From the NCBI GenBank assembly GCA_021372515.1, contig JAJFUG010000066.1, positions 1 through 29,347 on the forward strand: a stretch of DNA of 29,347 nucleotides, given 5' to 3'. The notes beneath the pieces are model-generated. The model did no database searches. It worked only from the letters and a program-made list of their open reading frames with translations, and was not told the DNA's origin. The position numbers and the translations under genes are program-made. The number at the start of each line of letters is the position of its first letter. The stretch's first letter is position 1. Shown here one piece after another: positions 14,764 to 22,170 of this stretch. The DNA is from a bacterium (GTDB lineage Bacteria; Gemmatimonadota; Glassbacteria; GWA2-58-10).

Positions 14764-16269
14764 TCAGAGTTCCCAGCCCGTGCGGTAATTGCGGCGGAGA
14801 AGGTCGTTCGCCTCGGGGACGTTGGTCACTTTCATGTTCGCGCTGTCCCACTCCAGCCGCCTGCCGGTGCGCAGGGCCACCGCGCCCAGGCAGACCATCT
14901 CGGCCAGGGCGGCCGCGTTCTCGAACCGTCCGGGTGAGGGCTCGCCGCCGCGGATGGCGCGCACCCAGTGCGCGACCCCGCTGACATGCGCCGGCGCGGC
15001 CGGGGCGTTGTCCTGGAAATCGCGCATGCGCGCGGCTGGCAGCAGGCGCGGACTGTTGCCCAGGAAATCACCCAGGATCAGGCCCTTGTCCCCCACGAAC
15101 AGCATGCCGCTTTTCGGCATCTCCTCACCGTCGGCCAGCAGCTCATCCGGGGTGTGGGGACGCATCCCGCCGTCCCACCAATACAGGTCCAAGGCCGGGC
15201 GCTCGCCGCGCGCGGCGAAACGGAAACGCATGGTCGCCGCGGTGGGGAAAGCCACATCGTTGACGAGCACGTCGCTCACATGGTCCCGGATCTCGCAGGT
15301 GAAGCTTGGGGTGGCCTCCACGCTGACCGGCGCGTCGAGGGCGAACTCGCGGAACACCGGCCAGAGGCTGTAATGGCCCATGTCGCCCAGGATGCCGCTG
15401 CCGAAATCGTACCAGCCGCGGAACACGGCGTGGGTGTAGTTGGGGTGGTAGGGACGCTCCGTGCAGGGACCCAGCCAGAGGTCCCAGTCGAACCCGGCGG
15501 GCACGGGCGGAGCGCCGACGGGCTTACTCGTCCACTGCGGCCAGATCGGCTTGTCGATCCAGTTGTGCACCTGGCGCAGCGTGCCGATCGCCCCCGAGTC
15601 GATCCAGGCCCGGGCGCGGGCCACACCCTCGCCGCTGTTCCAGGCCAGAAGGTGGGTGGCGCAGCCCGTTTCGGCCGCGGTGCGGATACTCAGGCGCGCC
15701 TCCTGCATCACGTTGGAGATGGGCTTGTGGGTGGCCGCGGCCAAGCCCTTTTTCATGGCCGCCACGGCGATTGTGGCGTGAAGGTGGTCCGGGGTCATGA
15801 TCTTGACCGCGTCCAGGCCTTTCTCCTTCTCCAGCAGCTCGCGGAAATCGGCGTAGACCGCACAGCCCTTGTATTTACCCGAGGGCTTGTTCTTTCCGTA
15901 CCAAGTCTCCACCACCTCCCGCCCGGCTTCCCGTCCCGCCCGGATGCCCTGCTCGCCGCCCCAGGACTGGTCGCTCAGGAACTGGCGGATCTGGTCGCGC
16001 AGGCCGTGGCGGTCCCAGTCCACGTAATCCGTGCTGTCGCGGTTGGGGTCGCAGACCGCGGTCACCTGGATATCCTCCATTTCCAGCAACTGGGGCAGCT
16101 CGCGCAGCCCCTGGGTGCCCATGCCGATATAGGCCAGGTTGATCCGGTCGCTGGGCGCGACCCGTCCCGCGCGTCCCAGGACCTGCGACGGCACGATGCT
16201 GAAAGCCAGGCCGGCCCCGGCGGCCGCGCCCAGAAATCTGCGGCGGTTTATCCTCTTTCTGGACTGCAT
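14764..16269 (-). CDS. Tat-exported Gfo/Idh/MocA-family oxidoreductase
   Basis: A 501-residue protein with a twin-arginine signal (INRRRFLGAAAGAG, R9-R10) and a hydrophobic stretch up to about residue 32. The Rossmann fold begins at DRINLAYIGMGTQG with the dinucleotide motif G49-x-G51-x-x-G54, followed by VTAVCDPN. The family's usual EKP active-site motif appears as HKP (H181-K182-P183), keeping the Lys but losing the Glu. The C-terminal domain contains DLWLGPC and GWYDFGSGILGDMGHY, typical of the large exported subgroup often found in sugar-degrading bacteria. Such proteins oxidise or epimerise sugars with a tightly bound NAD(P), and Tat export fits cofactor loading before transport. Some relatives (GH109) are glycosidases. 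The start at 16269 follows GGAGG by 5 bases; the in-frame GTG at 16281 overlaps this site and is rejected. A good minus-strand promoter lies about 215 bp upstream. Confidence 0.88.
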   Translation of the reverse strand: MQSRKRINRRRFLGAAAGAGLAFSIVPSQVLGRAGRVAPSDRINLAYIGMGTQGLRELPQLLEMEDIQVTAVCDPNRDSTDYVDWDRHGLRDQIRQFLSDQSWGGEQGIRAGREAGREVVETWYGKNKPSGKYKGCAVYADFRELLEKEKGLDAVKIMTPDHLHATIAVAAMKKGLAAATHKPISNVMQEARLSIRTAAETGCATHLLAWNSGEGVARARAWIDSGAIGTLRQVHNWIDKPIWPQWTSKPVGAPPVPAGFDWDLWLGPCTERPYHPNYTHAVFRGWYDFGSGILGDMGHYSLWPVFREFALDAPVSVEATPSFTCEIRDHVSDVLVNDVAFPTAATMRFRFAARGERPALDLYWWDGGMRPHTPDELLADGEEMPKSGMLFVGDKGLILGDFLGNSPRLLPAARMRDFQDNAPAAPAHVSGVAHWVRAIRGGEPSPGRFENAAALAEMVCLGAVALRTGRRLEWDSANMKVTNVPEANDLLRRNYRTGWEL

Positions 16270-16678
16270 CGACTCCTCCACGGCTGTGGTGTATCAGTGC
16301 CTGTTGGTGAAAGTCATTCGGGTCGATCGGATTTGCGCTGAGTCAAGCTGTGTCCGGGACCGCGTCCGGGGGGCGGACCTCAGCCCGGGAGCCGGGACAG
16401 AACAATAAGCTGCCGTCGCCGGCTCTAAACCGAACCTGATAATGGTTGGAAATGATTTTCAGTTGGATGTGGAACCTGTGGGGTATTATACCGCATGCGA
16501 AGCAGGGTTTTCAAAGAAAAAATCATTCCAGCTCTCAAACCGTGCAGCCGGCGTCAGGCTCACCGGGGCACGAAGCCTCACCCGGCCCAGGCGAAAGGAA
16601 GCTCACCACCGCGCAACGTCAAGTCAGATAACGGGATACGACCTTGTATGGCGGCGTTTCCCGCACTCCGGTCCGCAG
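16270..16678. other. Gene-free stretch between PilZ and oxidoreductase genes
   Basis: About 410 bp with no supported gene. It holds the minus-strand promoter at 16485-16514 and a probable long leader for the oxidoreductase. The part at 16545-16620 is GC-rich and could fold, but I could not match it to a known riboswitch. Confidence 0.45.
16485..16514 (-). promoter_or_regulatory. Sigma-70-like promoter for the Gfo/Idh/MocA gene
   Basis: On the minus strand, TTGAAA (16514-16509) is separated by 18 bp from a perfect TATAAT (16490-16485). Transcription would start near 16478, leaving a leader of about 210 bases before the ATG at 16269. Confidence 0.5.
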
Positions 16679-17035
16679 TCAGATATTGTCGAACCCGCCG
16701 TGGGCCTTGACCATGTTGAACAGGGTGATGGAGCTGTCGGAATCGATTTCGGTGAATTCCAGCCCCATTCCGGCCGGTTGCTCACTCGCGGCTTTCTGCG
16801 ACCGGACGACCTGGAAAGAGGCGTTGACTTCCTCGCTCTGGCTCCCGAACTGCAGGTGGATAGTCAGCTTGCCGGTGACTCCCACCGGCAGGGGGGCCTC
16901 TGTTTCCACGAAGATTCCGCGCATGTTGATGTCGCGGGTCTCAAGGTAGGTCTGGCGGCTGTCTCCGGTTTCCAGAAACACCTGGATCGTGTAATCGACC
17001 CGCTTGAAACGTCTTTTGTCGCTCTGGGTGGTCAT
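16679..17035 (-). CDS. PilZ-domain protein (c-di-GMP binding)
   Basis: A 118-residue protein that is essentially a single PilZ domain. The N-terminal RxxxR motif is present as R8-x3-R12 in DKRRFKRVDY. The second motif, normally D/NxSxxG, is DINMRG (D35 to G40), with Asn replacing Ser. Later strands include VGVTGKLTIHLQFG, VNASFQVVRSQ and GMGLEFTEID, as expected for the six-stranded barrel. PilZ proteins bind cyclic di-GMP and change motility, secretion or polysaccharide production; no partner domain is fused here. The ATG at 17035 is the first start directly before the domain, with AAGGAG 13 bases upstream (a longer gap than usual); the frame remains open far upstream, but that part looks non-coding. 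It diverges from a GH130 gene with a 253-bp gap. Confidence 0.85.
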   Translation of the reverse strand: MTTQSDKRRFKRVDYTIQVFLETGDSRQTYLETRDINMRGIFVETEAPLPVGVTGKLTIHLQFGSQSEEVNASFQVVRSQKAASEQPAGMGLEFTEIDSDSSITLFNMVKAHGGFDNI

Positions 17036-17243
17036 ACGCCTTGGCTTTCTCCTTCCCTGGCCAGCAGGATTGGCCGCCCCGCGCCGGGCACAGGCACGCC
17101 GGTGCGTGGACGGTGAGGACATCAGCCCGAATGGCAACTGCCGCTGTTTAAATATCAGGCAGCGGCGGCCGGAAATCAACTGGAATCCGGCCGCATGGCA
17201 GTCAGACAGTTTCCGAATGGGGAAAATACGTGTATATTGTTCG

Positions 17244-17275
17244 CCGGAAAAACAGCTTTCCGGAGCGGATATACT
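17244..17275 (+). promoter_or_regulatory. Inverted repeat and possible -10 upstream of the GH130 gene
   Basis: CCGGAAA (17244-17250) and TTTCCGG (17257-17263) form a perfect 7-bp inverted repeat with a 6-base centre. Directly after it lies TATACT (17270-17275), a fair -10. The repeat would sit over the -35/spacer region, a usual place for an operator. No good -35 is seen, which suits a promoter needing an activator. Confidence 0.4.
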
Positions 17276-17288
17276 TTCAGGGGGAAAA

Positions 17289-18272
17289 ATGCTTAAAATT
17301 CTGAGTGAAAGGCCCTTACCCGACATTCCCTGGCAGGAGCGGCCCGCCGACTGCGCCGGCCCGTTGTGGCGCTTTAGCGGCAACCCGGTGCTGGAGCGCA
17401 ATCCCATCGCCTGCGCCCCGCGTATCTACAACAGCGCGGTGGTGCCGTTCGAGGGCTCTTTCATCGGCGTTTTCCGGGCCGATCACCGCGATTTCATGCC
17501 GCACCTGCACCTGGGCCGCAGCCGGGATGGCTTTCACTGGCAGATCGACCCCGGGACGATAGATTTCCGTAACGCGGCGGGCGACCCCGTGCCCGAGAAC
17601 TACTCCTACGACCCGCGCGTGGTGCTGATCGAGGACACCTATTACATAAGCTGGTGCACCGATTTCCACGGCCCCACGATCGGGCTGGCGAGCACGAAGG
17701 ATTTCTGCTCGTTCACCCGCCTGGAGAACGCTTTCCTGCCCTTCAACCGCAACGGAGTGCTGTTCCCGCGGCGCGTCAACGGCAGCTACCTGCTGCTCAG
17801 CCGTCCGAGCGACCAGGGCCACACCCCGTTCGGCGATATCTTCCTGAGCCAGAGCCCCGACCTCTGCCACTGGGGCCGCCACCGTCACGTGATGGCCGCG
17901 GACGGCGGCTGGTGGGAGGACTCCAAGATCGGGGCCGGCCCGGCGCCCATCGAGACCGAGCTGGGCTGGCTGCTACTCTACCACGGGGTGGCCAACACCT
18001 GCAACGGGCTGGTCTACAGCGTGGGCGGGGCGATCCTGGACCGGGATGACCCCTCGCGCGTGCTCTGGCGCTGCAACGAATACCTTCTGACCCCCGAGAC
18101 CATCTACGAGACGGTCGGGCTCGTGCCCAACGTGCTGTTCCCCTGCGCCGCGCTCTGCGACAGCGAGAGCGGACGGCTGGCCCTGTATTATGGGGCCGCG
18201 GACACGGTGACCGCCCTGGCTTTCGGCCGGGTGGACGAGATAGTGGAGTACATCCGCAGCCACGCGCGCTGA
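17289..18272 (+). CDS. GH130-family enzyme (beta-mannoside phosphorylase-like), cytoplasmic
   Basis: A 327-residue protein without signal peptide, matching the length and five-bladed beta-propeller pattern of GH130. Recognisable points are NPVLERNP, YNSAVVPFEGSFIGVFRADHR, the catalytic Asp D108 in YSYDPRVV, GRSRDGFHW, KIGAGPAPIETELGWLLLYHGV and the C-terminal LALYYGAADTVTALA. GH130 enzymes mostly phosphorolyse beta-1,2- or beta-1,4-linked mannosides (mannosyl-glucose, mannosyl-N-acetylglucosamine, mannobiose), giving mannose 1-phosphate; some members are hydrolases. A cytoplasmic location fits a phosphorylase acting on imported oligosaccharides, in contrast to the exported glycosidases around it. 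The ATG at 17289 has a G-rich ribosome site (AGGGGG at 17279-17284). The frame is open upstream, but that part overlaps the divergent PilZ gene. It ends 21 bp before the convergent sialidase-fold gene. Confidence 0.85.
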   Translation: MLKILSERPLPDIPWQERPADCAGPLWRFSGNPVLERNPIACAPRIYNSAVVPFEGSFIGVFRADHRDFMPHLHLGRSRDGFHWQIDPGTIDFRNAAGDPVPENYSYDPRVVLIEDTYYISWCTDFHGPTIGLASTKDFCSFTRLENAFLPFNRNGVLFPRRVNGSYLLLSRPSDQGHTPFGDIFLSQSPDLCHWGRHRHVMAADGGWWEDSKIGAGPAPIETELGWLLLYHGVANTCNGLVYSVGGAILDRDDPSRVLWRCNEYLLTPETIYETVGLVPNVLFPCAALCDSESGRLALYYGAADTVTALAFGRVDEIVEYIRSHAR

Positions 18273-18293
18273 ACCAAACAGGCTTGCCGCGGC

Positions 18294-20111
18294 TCAGCGC
18301 CCGGTGCGCGCCCTCACGCTCCCGACCAGGAACCCCGGTTCATCCGGCTGGAGTGCGCCCTGGAACTGCACGTAGCTGATCCCGTTGACCGAGGGCCGGA
18401 CAAGCGGCAGCGCGGGTTCCAGCTCCGCGCCGTCCAGGCTGACCCGGCAGGAATCGGTGCGCGAATCGCTCCAGGCGAAACTCAGCTCGTGCCAACGCCC
18501 AGGGATGAGAAGGTTGCGGCCCTCCACCCGCCCGGCCCCGTCGAACGCCAGCGAGTACATGGCGTCATGCCAAGCCAGGCTGTCCGTGGGGTTGAACCAG
18601 CGGTCGATCAGGCTGATCCTCCCGCCGGAGCCGCCCGCATTCAGGTGGATACGGGTCGTGAAAGTGCCGCTCAGTCCGGCCGGGAAATTCCACACCGCCC
18701 CGTCCAGGTCGCAGACCAGGCGCGGGTCGCGCGGGTGGCGGATGGCAAGCGCGCGCTGCCCGGGACGGTCCGGGTGCGCGACCAGCGCCGGCCCGGGGTC
18801 GCGGTCCTCGGCGCAGTGGCCTCGGATGCCGTCCACGTACTTGAAAGTCGACCAGCCCTCCAGGCCCGCGGCGAAACTGTCCGCGCGCTCGCGCCCGTAC
18901 AGCCAGGCCGGGTCGAAGATGAGCAGCGCCCGCACCAGGGGATGCTGTCCCAGGGCCAGCAGGACCTTGCCGCCCGGCAGTTCCACGGCCTGCGACTGGT
19001 GCACGCTCCGGTCGAGCGAGACCTCGATCCCGTCGCGGGTGGCAAAATCGGCCGCATTGCGCAGCGGGTCGAGGTACAATTCACGGAAACCCACCCAGTT
19101 CGCCCCGTCATCCTCCGAAATCGCCGCGTGGATCGCATCCCGGTTGGTGAACACATCCTCCCAGCGCCCGTCCCGTTGCTCCGGGCTGATACTCGTATCG
19201 GCCGAGCGGTCCTGCTCCGGCAGGGGTGTGGTGTTGCACCAGAACAGCAGCAGACGGCCATCCCGCAGACGGAAAAAGGTGGGCATGGTGCAGGTGGCGT
19301 AGAAACGCGAAGGGGCCGGAGCGCTCCAGCTCGCCCCGCAGTCGGTGGAGAACGACTCGTAGAGGTTGTCCATCGAGGTGCGCAACAGCATCCACAGACG
19401 GCCATCCGCCAGTTCGGTAACGGTGGGCTCGATGGCGTAGTTCTGCCAGCGGGGCTTCCGGTGAGGTGGCAGACCCTGATGCACCGGACCGGTCGGGACA
19501 TCCACCGCCTGCCAGCTCCGGCCATCGTCATCCGAGTACAGCACACAACCCAGCAGTATCTCGCGCCCTTCGCTCACCTCGGTGCGTCCGGCAGTCACCA
19601 GCATCCGCTGACGGCTGCGCAGGAACAGCGGCTGGCGCAGCATGTCATAGCTGCCGTCGAGCACTTTCTCACGGCTGTAACGCCCGTCAACACCCTCCTC
19701 GCTGCGCAGCGCCCAGGTGCCACGCGCACCGCTTTCCAGGCGGACCCAGGCCCCGCTCCAGGGGCTCCGCGCCGGTGGCGGGCTGTTTTCGTTCGTGCCC
19801 GCCTCCGGGCTCAGTGTCACGCCGACAGTATCCCAGCTCAGGCCGTTGTCCCGGCTGAGGATATAATAATGCTCAGTGGGTGCTCTCTGCGGCCCCCGGA
19901 AACCGTAGTGCCTCAGCTCTCCGTCCGGCAGCCGCACCAGGCCCTGGAACGCGTTCTCCGGCGGCGTGCCCACACGCAACGGGGCGTAAATGCTGTCGAG
20001 CGCCATGGCGACGCCTCCCACCCTGGTCGGCTGTCCCTGCGCGCAGAACCCTGACAGAGCCCAGGACAGATAAAGACAGCCGGCAGTTCCAATAATTATC
20101 AACGTGCGCAT
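18294..20111 (-). CDS. Exported sialidase-fold (BNR/Asp-box) enzyme with C-terminal lectin-like domain
   Basis: A 605-residue protein with a signal peptide (MRTLIIIGTAGCLYLSWALSGFCA, cleaved near residue 24). Four Asp-boxes of the form SxDxGxxW mark a six-bladed propeller: 86-93 (SRDNGLSW), 193-200 (SDDDGRSW), 255-262 (STDCGASW) and 332-339 (SEDDGANW). Conserved stretches such as IEPTVTELADGRLWMLLRTS and CTMPTFFRLRDGRLLLFWCN are typical of the BNR/exo-sialidase group. I do not see the FRIP motif of classic bacterial sialidases, so sialic-acid specificity is not assured. Residues about 410-605 look like a concanavalin-type sandwich (LSGTFTTRIHL, GRWHELSFAWSDS). Start chosen at 20111 with GGAGG 7 bases upstream. 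It follows the EamA transporter gene by 53 bp on the same strand and is probably co-transcribed with it. Confidence 0.82.
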   Translation of the reverse strand: MRTLIIIGTAGCLYLSWALSGFCAQGQPTRVGGVAMALDSIYAPLRVGTPPENAFQGLVRLPDGELRHYGFRGPQRAPTEHYYILSRDNGLSWDTVGVTLSPEAGTNENSPPPARSPWSGAWVRLESGARGTWALRSEEGVDGRYSREKVLDGSYDMLRQPLFLRSRQRMLVTAGRTEVSEGREILLGCVLYSDDDGRSWQAVDVPTGPVHQGLPPHRKPRWQNYAIEPTVTELADGRLWMLLRTSMDNLYESFSTDCGASWSAPAPSRFYATCTMPTFFRLRDGRLLLFWCNTTPLPEQDRSADTSISPEQRDGRWEDVFTNRDAIHAAISEDDGANWVGFRELYLDPLRNAADFATRDGIEVSLDRSVHQSQAVELPGGKVLLALGQHPLVRALLIFDPAWLYGRERADSFAAGLEGWSTFKYVDGIRGHCAEDRDPGPALVAHPDRPGQRALAIRHPRDPRLVCDLDGAVWNFPAGLSGTFTTRIHLNAGGSGGRISLIDRWFNPTDSLAWHDAMYSLAFDGAGRVEGRNLLIPGRWHELSFAWSDSRTDSCRVSLDGAELEPALPLVRPSVNGISYVQFQGALQPDEPGFLVGSVRARTGR

Positions 20112-20164
20112 CTTGTCACCTCCAGGAGCCTGAAAATAAAGGCGATGCAGGATCAAACCATGTT

Positions 20165-21190
20165 TCAGCCGTTGGGGCGGGCTTTCGACTGGCGCCGCAG
20201 AAAACCGAGGTTCAACCTTATTATCTCGCCCAGACCGGGCTTGCCGCCGACTTGAGCCAGACTTTCTTTATCCAGTATAACCAGCCGCGAGAACGCCGCG
20301 CCCAGGATCACCAGAGCGCAACCGGCCCAGGTGAGCGACGGCACCCGCAGGTCGAGCAGCCAGCCGGTCAGCAGGGTCGAGGCCACCGGGATGCCGTAGG
20401 CCAGTGCGTTCACCGTGCTGTGGTGGCCGCGCCGCTCGGCCCGGTCCCAGAGGAAATAGGCCAGGAAAGTCGGGCACAGGGCGACAAACAGCAGAAGGGC
20501 CACGGCCCGGACGTTCCAGACGGCATCGTGCGGTAGCAGGACCAGGTTCGGGCTGAGCAGGATGGCGGTGGCCAGGATAAACAGCGGCACCGCCCCGCTT
20601 CCGTCACCGCCGCCCCAGCGTCGGCTCAGGTTGTTGTAGAGTCCCCAGAGAATCGCCGCAGCCAGCGCCGGGATATAGGCCGCCCAGCCCCCACGCAGGG
20701 CCGCTGCCAACACACCGGCCGAAAGCGTCCCTCCCGCGCCCAGGGCCAGGGCCACCCCGAGGAGGGCCACCAGGCTCGCCGCCAGCAGGGCGGGCAGGCT
20801 GGTCCGCTGGCCGAGGATCGGCACGGAGAGCAGCAGCGAAAAAGCCGGCCAGAGGTAGTTGATAATCCCCACCACCAGCACCTGTTCTCGTCCGGCGGCC
20901 GCATCCAACGCCCGGTAAAAGCAGAGCACGTAAACGACAAAAAGCGCGCCGCAGCCCAGAAGGTAGCGCCTGGAACCGGACAGGACCGCTTTCCTGGCGC
21001 TGGGAGACAAGGCCAGGTAGGCCAGGCTCATCACCGCGGCCACGGCATGGATCAGGGCCACCGCGCCCAGGCCGCCGAACAGCTCGGTCAGGCGGCGGCC
21101 CGCGGCCACGGCGCTGCTCCAGAGCACCGCGGCGGCCAAGCCTCCCAAGGTGGCGCGAAGCTTCTCCTGTCCCGCAGGGGATACGTGCAA
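20165..21190 (-). CDS. EamA/DMT-superfamily transporter
   Basis: A 341-residue inner-membrane protein with about ten hydrophobic spans in two EamA-type halves, the second starting near residue 170 (AAYIPALAAAILWGLYNNLSRR). The pattern AAVLWSSAVAAGRRL in span 1 and ALCPTFLAYFLWDRAERRG before the last spans resembles YddG-type drug/metabolite exporters, some of which export aromatic amino acids. The substrate is not predictable. Translation appears to start at TTG (21188-21190): GGAG lies 5 bases upstream and no in-frame ATG or GTG precedes the first span. A terminator at 21253-21287 isolates it from the upstream gene, while the sialidase-fold gene follows 53 bp downstream. Physical linkage with a glycan-active enzyme may hint at sugar or amino-sugar export or uptake, but this is inference. 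Confidence 0.87.
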   Translation of the reverse strand: MHVSPAGQEKLRATLGGLAAAVLWSSAVAAGRRLTELFGGLGAVALIHAVAAVMSLAYLALSPSARKAVLSGSRRYLLGCGALFVVYVLCFYRALDAAAGREQVLVVGIINYLWPAFSLLLSVPILGQRTSLPALLAASLVALLGVALALGAGGTLSAGVLAAALRGGWAAYIPALAAAILWGLYNNLSRRWGGGDGSGAVPLFILATAILLSPNLVLLPHDAVWNVRAVALLLFVALCPTFLAYFLWDRAERRGHHSTVNALAYGIPVASTLLTGWLLDLRVPSLTWAGCALVILGAAFSRLVILDKESLAQVGGKPGLGEIIRLNLGFLRRQSKARPNG

Positions 21191-21252
21191 TCGTTCTCCG
21201 TTTCGGCAGGCTGGTCCCCGGTCAGAGCCGTCGGGCCAAGCCGGATAAAGAT

Positions 21253-21287
21253 AAAAGCCCTGCGGCAGACACCTGCCGAGGGCTTTT
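21253..21287 (-). terminator. Terminator after the 209-residue membrane protein gene
   Basis: Read on the minus strand, AAAAGCCC-T-CGGCAG pairs with CTGCCG-C-A-GGGCTTTT around a four-base loop, with a one-base bulge, and runs into TTTTATCTTT. It ends the gene at 21366-21995. Confidence 0.75.
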
Positions 21288-21365
21288 CAACGTTTATCTA
21301 TGTTTCCATGATCCAGGCCCGGCATTTCGCTCGCACACGCTCCGGGCTGTGCATGTTTCACGCAC

Positions 21366-21995
21366 TCAGGCTTTCCTGTTCCGCGCGATCAGGCCCGCTG
21401 CGACCTCCTGCCAACGGTGCAGCTCCGAGCCGAGCGCGCCGATCTCTTTCTTTTTGGACGCCACACGGTTGAGCTGGACCGAGAACGAGAAACCATCCGT
21501 GCGGATGAAATTCTCCCCGCGCAGACGGGTCAGCAATTGGGTGAAAGCGGCCGCGTTACGCACCGCATCCTGCATGCCGAGAGTGGGGAGGCAGGAGAGG
21601 CTGTCGTAGAAAAACAGGCGGTTCAGTTTCTCCACCGTGTACTCGTGCGGGAAACAGGCCAGCAGCCGCTTGAAATTCTCGTAGGTCTCCTCGTCGAAAA
21701 GCAGCGGCTGAAGCTGCGGCAGGCTGGACTGGCCGAGGACGTTTTTCTGCTCGTCCACGATTATCACTATCTTCAGGTCCGAGGTCAGGTTCTTGACATC
21801 ACCCCAGATGCGGACGATGAACACGACCACCAGGCCGGAATAGGCGCTCACGAACACGGCGGTGGCAACGGTGGCAGGCACCTGGGCCACGCTGCCCAGA
21901 ATCAGCTCGACTCCCAGGGCGCAGGGGTAGGCAAGCAGTCCGCCGATCAGGTTCAACCCGATCGACTGCCAGGGGCTAACTGCTGAGGAGGACAT
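21366..21995 (-). CDS. Two-span membrane protein with cytoplasmic C-terminal domain, unknown
   Basis: A 209-residue protein. Two hydrophobic segments, about residues 10-33 (SIGLNLIGGLLAYPCALGVE) and 40-64 (VPATVATAVFVSAYSGLVVV), are followed by a soluble region of about 140 residues. That region begins RIWGDVKNLTSDLKIVIIVDEQKNVLGQ and contains FDEETYENFKRLLACFPHEYTVEKLNRLFFYD; it is mixed helix/strand and highly charged near the end (ASKKKEIGALGSELHRWQEVAAGL). I do not recognise a family. The ATG at 21995 is preferred because GAAGGG lies about 10 bases upstream; an ATG nine bases earlier sits directly on that site. A strong promoter (22049-22076) and a terminator (21253-21287) make it a monocistronic unit. 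Codon use and GC content look like the neighbours, so it is probably a native gene of a poorly sampled lineage. Confidence 0.65.
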   Translation of the reverse strand: MSSSAVSPWQSIGLNLIGGLLAYPCALGVELILGSVAQVPATVATAVFVSAYSGLVVVFIVRIWGDVKNLTSDLKIVIIVDEQKNVLGQSSLPQLQPLLFDEETYENFKRLLACFPHEYTVEKLNRLFFYDSLSCLPTLGMQDAVRNAAAFTQLLTRLRGENFIRTDGFSFSVQLNRVASKKKEIGALGSELHRWQEVAAGLIARNRKA

Positions 21996-22048
21996 CTTTC
22001 TCATCCCTTCAAGCGACCGTGAAATATAAGATTTTTTCCGGTGCCTAA

Positions 22049-22076
22049 ATATTATCAGAAAAAAGCCCGCTGTCAA
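22049..22076 (-). promoter_or_regulatory. Strong sigma-70-like promoter for the 209-residue membrane protein gene
   Basis: On the minus strand, a perfect TTGACA (22076-22071) is followed after 16 bp by TAATAT (22054-22049). The expected start is near 22042, about 47 bases before the ATG at 21995. The surrounding AT-rich sequence supports the call. Confidence 0.6.
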
Positions 22077-22170
22077 AAAAATCTTTCAATGCTTACAAAC
22101 GCAACGGCCAGAATGAGAAGCTGCATTCAGAAAGCCCGTCGGTCGCCGTCCCTCCAGCCTTCGCCGTGTT

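Noticed and set aside
16545-16620. Possible c-di-GMP (GEMM) riboswitch near the PilZ gene
   Set aside because: Fragments such as GCACGAAGCC and GCGAAAGG recall the motif, but the conserved core and pairing are not satisfied. On the plus strand no gene follows within reach.
17004-17288. N-terminal extension of the GH130 gene by 95 codons
   Set aside because: It would overlap the start of the divergent PilZ gene and the intergenic operator-like repeat, and it is not GH130-like. The ATG at 17289 has a ribosome site and begins at the domain.
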